A DNA stretch of 64,000 nucleotides from Candidatus Heimdallarchaeota archaeon. GTDB taxonomy: Archaea > Asgardarchaeota > Heimdallarchaeia > Heimdallarchaeales > Kariarchaeaceae. This document shows, piece after piece, positions 36,894-45,651 of this stretch. Within the stretch, counting starts at the first letter, position 1. Every line of letters begins with the position of its first letter. The DNA lies in the NCBI GenBank assembly GCA_026702845.1, contig JADCLS010000011.1, positions 1 through 64,000 of the forward strand, written 5' to 3'. Both the position numbers and the translations under genes were made by a program. Under the pieces are notes generated by a model. The model was not told the DNA's origin. It ran no database searches and saw only the letters and a program-made list of their open reading frames with translations.

Positions 36894-37066
36894 GAAACAG
36901 AATATTAATGATAATTATATTAACCTAGGGCAGTGTGTCCATATTATACTCAATTTTTTTTATTCGAAGGTTTAAAATTGAATAATTAATTAAAAGTAAA
37001 ATACTAACACATCAAAGATTGTGAATAATGCTTAAGTAAGTAACTCATATCTATTAATAGGTTAAA

Positions 37067-37897
37067 ATGAAATCCCTAGGTATTCATTCAAATAAAGGTG
37101 GTGTGGGAAAGACTACTATAGCCCTCAATGCAGCTGTTCTACTTGCTCAGCAGGGACATAATGTAGCATTGCTGGACTTTGATTTTGGTGGGCCCAATCT
37201 TTATACATTTTTCGAAACGCTGAAAATCAAGAAATATCTCAATGATCATTTTTGGGGTTCAGCAAAATCTGATGAAGTGATCTATCATGTAAATGACGCT
37301 TTAGGCCTAAAATCTGGAAATCTATTCGTTGGTTTTGCTAATCCTTCACATGAGTCAACCGTGGCATCAATTGAGTTAGATTCTAAAGATGCTATGAAAA
37401 TGCTTCAGAGTTCAATGATAATGAAATCATCTTTGACCAATGCTCCATACAAATGTGATTATTTAATCATTGATACAACTCCTGGTATTGCTCTAACAAC
37501 TATTAATTCATTTATTAATTCAGATATTATTATGTTTATAGTCAAATTTTCAAATGCTGATATTGAAGGAACTATTCATACCATTTCTGGATTAGTGGAT
37601 AGTCTGTCTTCTGAAGCCACGATCATCTCAAATAATGTACCAGCAAAATTCTTAAAAGATAAGGAGCTTTGTGTAGAAGTTGAGAAGGCAGTGGTCAAAG
37701 AGGTAAGGGATAAAACTGATATGGGTGCTCGATTCTTAGGTTGGATTGAACGTGATGAGAATCTACTAGATGCTGAATTTTTGAGTGCTGTAAAAAACCT
37801 TAGGGGAGAGAAAACTAAAAGGGTAATTCATGCTATTGATCAGCCTGATTCACCAATAGTATTTAGTCTGAAGGGAATACTTGGTAGGGTATGGTGA
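37067..37897 (+). CDS. MinD/ParA-like ATPase
   Basis: This 276-residue P-loop protein has the deviant Walker A KGGVGKTT (residues 10-17) with the signature lysine, the switch I-like LLDFDFGGPNLYTFF, and Walker B DYLIIDTTPG. MinD/ParA proteins dimerise on ATP and place cargo on membrane or DNA. I see no clear amphipathic membrane-targeting helix at the end. It is 6 bases upstream of a longin-like/winged-helix protein gene, clearly the same operon, which suggests a dedicated partner. Confidence 0.88.
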   Translation: MKSLGIHSNKGGVGKTTIALNAAVLLAQQGHNVALLDFDFGGPNLYTFFETLKIKKYLNDHFWGSAKSDEVIYHVNDALGLKSGNLFVGFANPSHESTVASIELDSKDAMKMLQSSMIMKSSLTNAPYKCDYLIIDTTPGIALTTINSFINSDIIMFIVKFSNADIEGTIHTISGLVDSLSSEATIISNNVPAKFLKDKELCVEVEKAVVKEVRDKTDMGARFLGWIERDENLLDAEFLSAVKNLRGEKTKRVIHAIDQPDSPIVFSLKGILGRVW

Positions 37898-37903
37898 AAG
37901 TAA

Positions 37904-38536
37904 TTGAGAGTGTATGCTGTCTATATAATCAGTGATAGTGGATCACCTTTGATGTCTGAAGTATATCAATGTCCAGATGGTATACCTCCAGATGCTCTAC
38001 TAGGAGCATTATTAACGGCTTTCCGTGCAGTAGCGGATGATGTAACAAAAAAACAGAATTCTGCTGAGAAGATGGTTCTCAGTGGTATTACGTATCATCT
38101 CAAATACTTTGCCAATTTCAGTGTGGTTATAGTTGCTGATGATGATGATACACCAACTCGTCTATTGAATAAAGTAGGATGGGGATTTCTCAAAGATTAT
38201 GGCACAATACTTGATAAATGGACAGGAAGATTAAATGAATTCGATCCGTTTAGACCTAAAGTGGACAGAATTGTGAAGTCAATGTCCAAGGTAGATGAGA
38301 CGAATTCTATCAAACCTACCAAGAAACTGGATATTGTCAAAGTATTCAAGCTACCTAAGGATATGAAAAATGTGGCAAAATCAATTATCTTTTTCCAAGA
38401 TGCAACCGTTGAGGAAGTATCTGAACATTCAGGTGAAGATAAAGAAACTGTGACAGAAAAATTGAAAAAATTACAAGATGAAGGCTTTATCGGCACTTAT
38501 CAAAAAGATAATGAAACGTACTATTTCTGTGGATAA
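37904..38536 (+). CDS. Longin-like domain fused to a winged helix, MinD partner
   Basis: This 210-residue protein has a TTG start 6 bases after the MinD-like gene. Residues 1-120 follow the order strand (MRVYAVYIISDSG), strand (SPLMSEVY), long helix (DALLGALLTAFRAVADDV), strands around HLKYFANFSVVIVADDDD, then helix, as in longin/roadblock folds. Residues about 155-210 form a winged helix (ATVEEVSEHSGEDKETVTEKLKKLQ, shown in part, and a wing ending TYYFCG). It could link a MinD switch to DNA or to another protein. Both domain calls are from pattern, the winged helix being firmer. Confidence 0.65.
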   Translation: MRVYAVYIISDSGSPLMSEVYQCPDGIPPDALLGALLTAFRAVADDVTKKQNSAEKMVLSGITYHLKYFANFSVVIVADDDDTPTRLLNKVGWGFLKDYGTILDKWTGRLNEFDPFRPKVDRIVKSMSKVDETNSIKPTKKLDIVKVFKLPKDMKNVAKSIIFFQDATVEEVSEHSGEDKETVTEKLKKLQDEGFIGTYQKDNETYYFCG

Positions 38537-38964
38537 AATGTATTCATGGCATATATTGCCAAATCTCGTACATTACTAAATATTTCTGACTCTTTCTCTA
38601 GATCTTCTTTTGAAAACCACTTTGCTTCCTCAATATTGACAGGATCTATCCATGCAAAGAATATCCAATCCATATGTATATGTCCCTCTGCAATATCTTC
38701 TGAGATTAATAAATGAGGCATCTCCATGATATAACTTCGTTCATCCAGCTGACGTGGAGTTACAGGATGAATGAAATCTACATTTAAATCACCGTACTCC
38801 TCCTCAATCTCACGGATTGCGGCTTCAAAAGGGCTTTCATTGCGTTCTAAATGACCTCCTGGTGGTAAGTAGGTTTGCAGTTTTCTATGCCAGTGTAGTA
38901 GAGTTCTTTGCTGAGTTTTATCCATCAAATAGGTGGTAGAACAAAAATGACGTTCCATAAACAA
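38521..38964 (-). CDS. Nudix hydrolase
   Basis: This 147-residue protein has a complete Nudix box (GHLERNESPFEAAIREIEEE and then YGD; G-x5-E-x7-RE-x2-EE-x-G). The three metal-binding glutamates are present. The N-terminal block HWHRKLQTYLPPGGHLE resembles Nudix proteins that act on nucleotide-linked or isopentenyl substrates, but specificity is open. An in-frame ATG two codons in is possible. It overlaps the end of the longin/winged-helix gene by 16 bases. Confidence 0.88.
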   Translation of the reverse strand: MFMERHFCSTTYLMDKTQQRTLLHWHRKLQTYLPPGGHLERNESPFEAAIREIEEEYGDLNVDFIHPVTPRQLDERSYIMEMPHLLISEDIAEGHIHMDWIFFAWIDPVNIEEAKWFSKEDLEKESEIFSNVRDLAIYAMNTFYPQK

Positions 38965-39011
38965 AATTAATCCAGTGGTTTTATCTACATTATGCTATGA
39001 TTACAAATAGG

Positions 39012-39362
39012 TCATTTTTTTAATTTTTCCAGCAATTCAATAGCATCAGAGAAGTCTGGATCCAAAGAAATTGCTTGTTCTAAACTGCTTATTGCGGATT
39101 GAAGATCTTCAAGTAAATAATATATCAATCCTAGATCATAGAAGGAGTATTTAAAACTCTTATCCAGTTCAATTACCTTGTTCAGTGTTGAAATAGCATC
39201 ATCATACATGGCAAGATTTCTCTGACAATAGGCAATTCCATATAATAAATCTCTATTATCAGGCATTTCTTCATTTGCTTGTAAAAAGGTCTTCAAACTT
39301 TTATCAAAATCTCCATCTTGAATTGCCTGTGATCCAATATTGAATAACTCTTGAATATCCAT
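39012..39362 (-). CDS. Small TPR protein
   Basis: This 116-residue protein consists of about three tetratricopeptide repeats (DLLYGIAYCQRNLAMYDDAI, YSFYDLGLIYYLLEDLQSAI and one at the start). It is a cytosolic protein-binding module, probably an adaptor. It is the next gene on the same strand upstream of the Nudix gene and diverges from the large TPR protein. Confidence 0.82.
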   Translation of the reverse strand: MDIQELFNIGSQAIQDGDFDKSLKTFLQANEEMPDNRDLLYGIAYCQRNLAMYDDAISTLNKVIELDKSFKYSFYDLGLIYYLLEDLQSAISSLEQAISLDPDFSDAIELLEKLKK

Positions 39363-39432
39363 GGTAAATATGTTAATGTAGTATTTTTATACCTTAATTT
39401 TCAATATTGTTCCTTAGATCAAATTTGATCAG

Positions 39433-39446
39433 TTTTTTTAAAATAG
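39433..39446 (+). promoter_or_regulatory. TATA-like box for the TPR/longin-like gene
   Basis: An AT-rich element (tttttttaaaatag) is centred about 30 bases ahead of the ATG at 39468. Confidence 0.4.
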
Positions 39447-39467
39447 TTTCATGTATGCATTACAATT

Positions 39468-41429
39468 ATGAGTTTGAGATCTCTTCTATATTCGGGAAAA
39501 TATGCTGAGATCTTAGAATATGATTCAACTAAAATAGATGATCTATTATGTCAAGCTTGGGCTAATGATTTTTTAGGAAATAGTCAACAATCAATAGCGA
39601 TTATCGAGGAAATCAAGAAATTTGAGATAACAAGTTTTGAAATGATTGAATGTAATATAATTTTAGCTTCAAGTTATCTTTCATTGGGAGAATTTGATAC
39701 AACAGAAAAATATCTTGATAGTGTAGAGAATTATTGCCAAAATGAACCTCCTTCTTACAAATTAGATGAAGTAAAGGGTAATTATTTCAATATTAGAGGA
39801 TCTCTCAATAGTGATAGGGGTAATCTGAAATCAGCACTTGATTTTTTTAATCAGGCTTTGAAAATAGCCAACCAGATCAATAATGTAAAAATGAAAATCC
39901 GAACATATAATAATCTCTCGATCAATTATTTTTATAATTCTGACCTTGAAATGGCATACAAATTTGTGGAGGACGCTCTCAATTGCTATACGGATGAAGA
40001 AGATCCCACATTATTATTAATTTCACAGAATAATAAGGCCCTTATACTTCATTCAAGAGGAGATCTAAATGAGGCATTTGAATTATATATTAAATGCTAT
40101 GATTTAGCATTACAGCTCAATATTAATGTCTATATTTCCATGATTCTTAATAATCTAGCTGAAATGTATGTTGAATATGGCGAATTGGATCATGCCATCA
40201 AGCTCTATAAAAAATGCCTCGTTATCGATGAACAGATGGGAAATAAACTGTATATTGCTTTTACAAAAGATAATATTGCAAATCTCTTTAGAAAGCAAGG
40301 TAAATTAGATGAGGCTAAGAGTATTTATCAATCGAATTTAGGTTATTATAGAGAAATTGGCAATCCTCTTGAGATTTCCTTGAATTTAGTTAATCTACTG
40401 GAGGTCCAAATTCAACTAAGTGAAACTGAAGAGGCAAGAGATCAACTGAAAGAAATAGAACAGATCTATTTAGATCAACCTCAATCAGATACTCTAAAAC
40501 TTCGATTTCTATTTGCTAAGGCAATTATGGCCAGACATTCTGGTAGAGCAAGAGAAATTTTTAACTCAATTGATTTTTTGGATGAAATTATTGATGATGA
40601 TACGATTGATCCTGACATCATTTCAAGATCTATGTTAATGAAGGCTGAAGTATTATTTGATGAACTCAGACTGTACAGTAATAATGAAGTTCTTCTTGAA
40701 CTAATTGCATTAATTGATCAACTAGAACAATTTTCAATTAATACTACATCTTACTCAGTATTAATTAATACTTATCTTATCAAATCAAACTTACTTCTAT
40801 TGCAACTAAAAATAAGAGAGGCACAACTTTTATTAGAAAATGCAAATCAGATGGCCTTAGAAAAAGGTTATACCCTTCTTGCAGTTCAAGCATCTCAACA
40901 AATGGATGCATTATTGGAAAATATCAATACTTGGGATGAATATAGTAAAAGTAAACCTTCTCTTAGATCGAGAATTGAATTATCAAATTTAAAAGATATT
41001 TTGGAAGTCCTCTTGGACGATAAAGAGAATAATCAAGAAATGAGTGCTGAAAAACCTCTTCTTTTCAGTATTCAAACCAAAGAGGGATTATCAAAATTTA
41101 GTCTAAAATTTAATGAAGATTTTAGTGTTAATGAACAATTGATTGGAGCATTTTTATCTGCATTGAATGCTCTTGGTCATGAAGCATTTTCAACAAAAGG
41201 CAATCTTGAAAGAGTGAAACACCATAATTTTACCATCCTCATAAAATCTGTTGATCAACTCTTCCTAATTTATATATTTGAAGGAAATTCCTTTTTTGCA
41301 GTACAACGTCTGGATAAAATATCAAACATATTACTCAAATCAGATTCTTTGACAAAATTGAAAAAATCCTACACCCCGCGTGATCAGTCAGATATTGCCA
41401 ATATTATTAAATCCATAATCATTATTTAA
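39468..41429 (+). CDS. TPR array with C-terminal longin/roadblock-like domain
   Basis: This 653-residue cytosolic protein has helical TPR-type repeats across about residues 20-510 (clear units: KGNYFNIRGSLNSDRGNLKS, QNNKALILHSRGDLNEAFEL, LNNLAEMYVEYGELDHAIKL, KDNIANLFRKQGKLDEAKSI). The last 130 residues switch to a beta-beta-helix-beta-beta-beta pattern (LLFSIQTKEGLSKFSLKF, LIGAFLSALNALGHEAF, NFTILIKSVDQLFLIYIFEG), a longin/roadblock-like order. TPR arrays of this GPSM/LGN-like style bind peptides. The second domain could bind a small GTPase. The domain call at the C-terminus is by pattern. Confidence 0.75.
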   Translation: MSLRSLLYSGKYAEILEYDSTKIDDLLCQAWANDFLGNSQQSIAIIEEIKKFEITSFEMIECNIILASSYLSLGEFDTTEKYLDSVENYCQNEPPSYKLDEVKGNYFNIRGSLNSDRGNLKSALDFFNQALKIANQINNVKMKIRTYNNLSINYFYNSDLEMAYKFVEDALNCYTDEEDPTLLLISQNNKALILHSRGDLNEAFELYIKCYDLALQLNINVYISMILNNLAEMYVEYGELDHAIKLYKKCLVIDEQMGNKLYIAFTKDNIANLFRKQGKLDEAKSIYQSNLGYYREIGNPLEISLNLVNLLEVQIQLSETEEARDQLKEIEQIYLDQPQSDTLKLRFLFAKAIMARHSGRAREIFNSIDFLDEIIDDDTIDPDIISRSMLMKAEVLFDELRLYSNNEVLLELIALIDQLEQFSINTTSYSVLINTYLIKSNLLLLQLKIREAQLLLENANQMALEKGYTLLAVQASQQMDALLENINTWDEYSKSKPSLRSRIELSNLKDILEVLLDDKENNQEMSAEKPLLFSIQTKEGLSKFSLKFNEDFSVNEQLIGAFLSALNALGHEAFSTKGNLERVKHHNFTILIKSVDQLFLIYIFEGNSFFAVQRLDKISNILLKSDSLTKLKKSYTPRDQSDIANIIKSIIII

Positions 41430-41532
41430 TACTAAATTATATTGTGAACTATCACTTAGACCTACTCAACTAATTATCATTTCTTTGTTCAAACTAGGTA
41501 ACAAATATAATTCCCAACAAGATAATCAAATT

Positions 41533-41916
41533 ATGGCACTAGAAGATGTGATCATACTCATAGTTGCGGTAATTCTACTCGCGATAGCTCTATTTGTTGG
41601 AGACAAGATTTTTGGTAATAGAAAGGTCGAATTTACGGGATCGTACTTCATTAAAGCATTATTGACGGCGGTGGTAATCATGGTGATTATCATCGGAGTC
41701 TCTGCTGTGGTTGGGAGGATAAACATACTTGGAATTGGACAAATTGTACCAATTCTCTCCTTTGTTTTGGGAGTGTATGCAATCAAAATAATATTAATGG
41801 TAGGAGCAACCTATGAACGCTCCACTTGGGTTGGAGTGATTGCTTGGCTAGTTGTGTATATAATTAACTACATCAGTGAAACATTATTCAATGTACATCT
41901 AATTGATTTCATCTAA
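41533..41916 (+). CDS. Small membrane protein, four helices
   Basis: This protein of about 127 residues from the ATG at 41533 has hydrophobic segments at about residues 4-22, 40-60, 64-86 and 95-115. A TTG 48 bases upstream would add a polar 16-residue tail. No family is recognised. The second exporter pair follows on the same strand about 65 bases later. Confidence 0.62.
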   Translation: MALEDVIILIVAVILLAIALFVGDKIFGNRKVEFTGSYFIKALLTAVVIMVIIIGVSAVVGRINILGIGQIVPILSFVLGVYAIKIILMVGATYERSTWVGVIAWLVVYIINYISETLFNVHLIDFI

Positions 41917-41944
41917 TCCTATGTGATTTGGGCTAGGAAATAAA

Positions 41945-41955
41945 CTTCTTATATT
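41945..41955 (+). promoter_or_regulatory. TATA-like box for the second ABC exporter pair
   Basis: The sequence acttcttatat is centred about 32 bases ahead of the ATG at 41982. Confidence 0.4.
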
Positions 41956-41981
41956 CAACATTGGACTGAATATTGTAGACG

Positions 41982-43721
41982 ATGTCAGCATTCTCTAAAT
42001 ATTATTCCTTACTTAAGGAATATCTCAAACCATATAAGGTTCAGATTATTATTCTTGCCACTCTCATGTTTACAAGGATTGGCATATCTCTATATTATCC
42101 ACAGATTGTTGCCAACTACATAGATTCAATCACCTACAAATCTATTGATGAATTACAGCAACTTGCAATTGTGTATATTGTATTTGCCGTGTTAGAGCAA
42201 TTTATTTATGTTGGAAGTGTTTTCTTTGCGCAGAATGTTTCATGGGGTTCAACCAATAAGCTCAGACAGGATCTCCTTGAGCATGGTGTTAAATTGGATA
42301 TGAGTTTTCACAATCAGTATAAACCTGGTCAGATGATTGAGCGCATTGATGGCGATGTCAATGCATTATCTAATTTCTTCTCTCAAATGGTCATAGCACT
42401 TATCGCCAATATCCTACTCATATTCACCATTGTGCTGCTGATGTTTCTTGAGGACATCACCATAGGATTTGCATTTTTAATATTCATCATCATCTCTACC
42501 TTCATCATAGGCAAGGTCAGAAATATCGCTGTAAAGCATTTCAGGGAACATAGAGAGAAAGCAATGCTGCTATTTGGATTTATTGAAGAACGGCTCTCTG
42601 GAATTGAGGATATCAAGGCCATAGGTGCCATTCCCGGTGTGAAGAAAGATTACTACTATTTGGAGAAGGATAAATACAGAACAATGATTAAAGCAGTTCT
42701 GATTTCTCGTACCCTCAATCTTGCATTCAATATGCTTATGGGAACTGCCATTGCCATGGGTCTTGCTATGGGTACACCCATGTATCTCAGTGGAGAAATG
42801 TCTCTAGGTACTTTATTTGTCATCTACTACTACACAACAATGTTAGTACGACCAATAATGATGATTTTAAGACAGATCCAAAATCTACAGGAAGCGGATG
42901 CATCAATTGAAAGAATTGAGGAACTTAAATCCTATAGTAGTAAGATAGAAGATAATGGAGTTGCGGATATAACTGATGACAATATTACTATTAGTTTTGA
43001 TCATGTCAGCTTCTCTTATCACGATGATAAACCAATATTAAAGGATCTCAGTTTTAATATTAATAAGGGTGAGACATTAGGGCTCATAGGGAGAACAGGA
43101 TCAGGAAAGACCACAATTACCCGACTATTGTATCGATTGTACGATCTCGATGGAGGAGATATTCTCATAAACAACCAACCTATAAGATCACTCAAGTTAT
43201 CCAGTTTGCGAAAGAACATTGGAATGGTTACACAGGAGGTCCAACTCTTCCAGACAAGTCTCAGGAATAATGTAACCTTCTTTGATAAAAGTATACCAGA
43301 TGAGAGAATAATTGCAGTGATCAAAGATGTAGGTCTTGAAGAATGGTATAATACACTAGAAAAAGGCCTTGATACCATTATTTCCAGTGATCAGACAGGC
43401 GTATCTGCAGGTGAAGCCCAACTTTTAAGTGTCACCCGTCTTTTCCTGAGCAATCCCAAGATGGTCATTTTGGATGAGGCTTCCAGCAGGTTAGATCCAA
43501 TTACAGAGAAAAAACTAGATCGAGCTGTTAGTAAGCTTACTGAGGATAAAACGACAATAATAATTGCCCATCGATTATCCACACTTGAAGAAGTGGATAA
43601 GATTTTACTTATCGATGATGGTCAATTGATTGAATTTGATAATAGAATCAAATTACGCGATGATAAGAATTCACGATATTATCATCTATTACAAACCGGA
43701 ATTGAGGAGGTTCTTGTATGA
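41982..43721 (+). CDS. ABC exporter half-transporter with altered signature motif
   Basis: This 579-residue type IV exporter half has six membrane helices followed by an ATPase domain. Walker A is GRTGSGKTT and Walker B reads VILDEASS with the catalytic glutamate kept. The signature is strongly altered (VSAGEAQ in place of LSGGQ), and the H-loop is IAHRLST. It overlaps the next exporter half by 4 bases (ATGA). Together with that partner it would form a heterodimer with one weak ATP site. Substrate unknown. Confidence 0.92.
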   Translation: MSAFSKYYSLLKEYLKPYKVQIIILATLMFTRIGISLYYPQIVANYIDSITYKSIDELQQLAIVYIVFAVLEQFIYVGSVFFAQNVSWGSTNKLRQDLLEHGVKLDMSFHNQYKPGQMIERIDGDVNALSNFFSQMVIALIANILLIFTIVLLMFLEDITIGFAFLIFIIISTFIIGKVRNIAVKHFREHREKAMLLFGFIEERLSGIEDIKAIGAIPGVKKDYYYLEKDKYRTMIKAVLISRTLNLAFNMLMGTAIAMGLAMGTPMYLSGEMSLGTLFVIYYYTTMLVRPIMMILRQIQNLQEADASIERIEELKSYSSKIEDNGVADITDDNITISFDHVSFSYHDDKPILKDLSFNINKGETLGLIGRTGSGKTTITRLLYRLYDLDGGDILINNQPIRSLKLSSLRKNIGMVTQEVQLFQTSLRNNVTFFDKSIPDERIIAVIKDVGLEEWYNTLEKGLDTIISSDQTGVSAGEAQLLSVTRLFLSNPKMVILDEASSRLDPITEKKLDRAVSKLTEDKTTIIIAHRLSTLEEVDKILLIDDGQLIEFDNRIKLRDDKNSRYYHLLQTGIEEVLV

Positions 43722-45511
43722 AGGATGAAGATATGGGTATGATGCATTATCTATCCCTCACCTGGGATCTTATTCGCTTTAGACCTCTTCCCTTTCTACT
43801 GACCATCATTTTCAATGGATTGATGTATTTTGCCCCAATTGCCGTCACTATGGTAGTCAGAGAGATTTTTAATTCAATTACCGGTGAACCAGTCTATAAT
43901 TACCCAGTTCTTGCCATGATTGCAATCATTCCTCTCTTATATCTTATCCGAGTAATGATTGGTGTAGGAAGTATGCTTGCAGAATTCACCTTTGTCATGC
44001 AACTTCAAACTCTGATGCGTTCAAATATGCTTGATGGAGTTTTTCGGAAACCTGGATCTGATTCCCTTCCTGGATCACCAGGTGAGGCAATTTCGAGATT
44101 CAGAGGAGATGTATCAGAGGTTGCATTTTTCACCCACTTCATTGCATTCATGATAGGGTTCCTAGCCTTTGGTATTGGAGCAACCTTTATACTCATTGAT
44201 GTCAGTCCATCAATAACAGCCATCACCTATATACCATTTCTGATAATTATTTTTGTAGTACTAATCTTCAAGAATAGAGTAAGAGAATTACGAAAGGTTG
44301 CAAGAAAACACGCAGGAATTGTAACTGGAACAATCGCAGAAGTATTCAACTCTGTTCAAGCTATAAAAGTTAGCAATGCAGAGGCTAATGTCTTTGACTA
44401 TTTTGAGGAAATAAATGAGAATAGGAGAAAAGCCGTAGTTAAGGATCGTACTTTCAATCGATTACTACGCAGTATCTCAGAAAGTGTCAGCTCCTATTCC
44501 ACAGGTATTCTTCTGCTGTTGATTGCTACTCTTATCCAAGAGGGTTCATTCTCTGTGGGTGATTACATTCTCTTTACAGGCTTCTATGGCTGGATATCCA
44601 CAGTATCTATAGAATTAGGGGAATTATTGGCCTGGTATCAACGAGCTAGAATATCTTATGATCGTATGTTCAATATCATCAAATCAGAGCAGGATGATGT
44701 TTCTTACAAGTTTCTCACACAGCACAAGGAGATCTATTTCAATAAAGAATTCCCTGAAATTACAGATACACCACTTAATGGTAATGTATTCAGAAATATG
44801 AAGATTGAGAATCTAAGTTATAACTACAGAGATTCGGTGAATGGAATACAAAATATAAATTTTGAACTCTAACCTGGAACATTCAATGTCATAACCGGTG
44901 AGGTAGGATCTGGTAAAAGTACCCTTCTTAAAGCCGTCATAGGTTTATTACCCAAACAAACTGGTGAAATATATTACAATGATGAGCCTGTAGATGCTCC
45001 TGGGGATTTTTTCATTCCTCCGATCTCCGCCTATGTATCTCAAGTACCTAAATTATTCTCAGATAGTATCAAGAATAACCTCTTATTGGGCTTACCCAAG
45101 AAACAGGATCAATTATTAGATGCCATAGACCAAGCAATACTGAATGAAGATATGCAGAATTTTGATAATGGACTGGATACTGTCATAGGACCGAAAGGAG
45201 TAAAATTATCCGGTGGTCAGAAACAGCGTGTAGCAGCTGCAAGAATGTTTATCAGAAAACCAGAACTCTACGTAATTGACGACTTAAGCTCTGCACTGGA
45301 TGTGGAGACAGAGAAGCAGCTCTGGGACAAATTATTCAAAAAGCGAAAGGCTACTTATCTTATCGTTTCACACAGAAAGTCTGTATTACAACAAGCTGAT
45401 CAGATATTGTTAATGAAACGTGGTAGGTTAGTAACAAATGGAAAATTATCTGATCTTCTTAAGCAAAATGAAGAGATGAAGGAATATTGGAGATTAATTA
45501 ATCAAAAATAA
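43718..45511 (+). pseudogene. ABC exporter half-transporter interrupted by an in-frame TAA
   Basis: The reading frame encodes an exporter half of about 597 residues but is broken by TAA at 44870-44872, after codon 384 (NFEL). The same frame continues at once with PGTFNVITGEVGSGKSTLL (Walker A), a canonical LSGGQKQR signature and Walker B YVIDDLSSALD, where aspartate replaces the catalytic glutamate. No start codon lies between the stop and Walker A, so the ATPase domain could not be made separately. A single base change (for example AAA, CAA or GAA to TAA) explains it. It is either a recent inactivation, a sequencing error or a readthrough site. Without it, the exporter at 41982 has no partner. 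Confidence 0.88.
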
Positions 45512-45613
45512 ATTAAGTACTTGTTGAATCAAATTCTCAAAAATGATATAATATCAATAGTTAATCGCTAGAAGCTCGGAAAATGCAAAATAACACTGTT
45601 CGAATTAACGAAA

Positions 45614-45623
45614 GTTTATAAGG
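45614..45623 (+). promoter_or_regulatory. TATA box for the repeat surface protein
   Basis: The sequence gtttataagg is centred about 33 bases ahead of the ATG at 45652. Confidence 0.5.
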
Positions 45624-45651
45624 AAAGATAACCCAAGATAAGTACTGAAAC

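Noticed and set aside
45086..45511. A separate short ABC ATPase gene after the broken exporter
   Set aside because: It is the same frame as the upstream part, and starting there would leave out Walker A, so it is the tail of the interrupted gene.
45590..45615. tRNA-like T-loop (gttcgaatt) ahead of the surface protein
   Set aside because: No matching acceptor, D or anticodon stems could be found around it.
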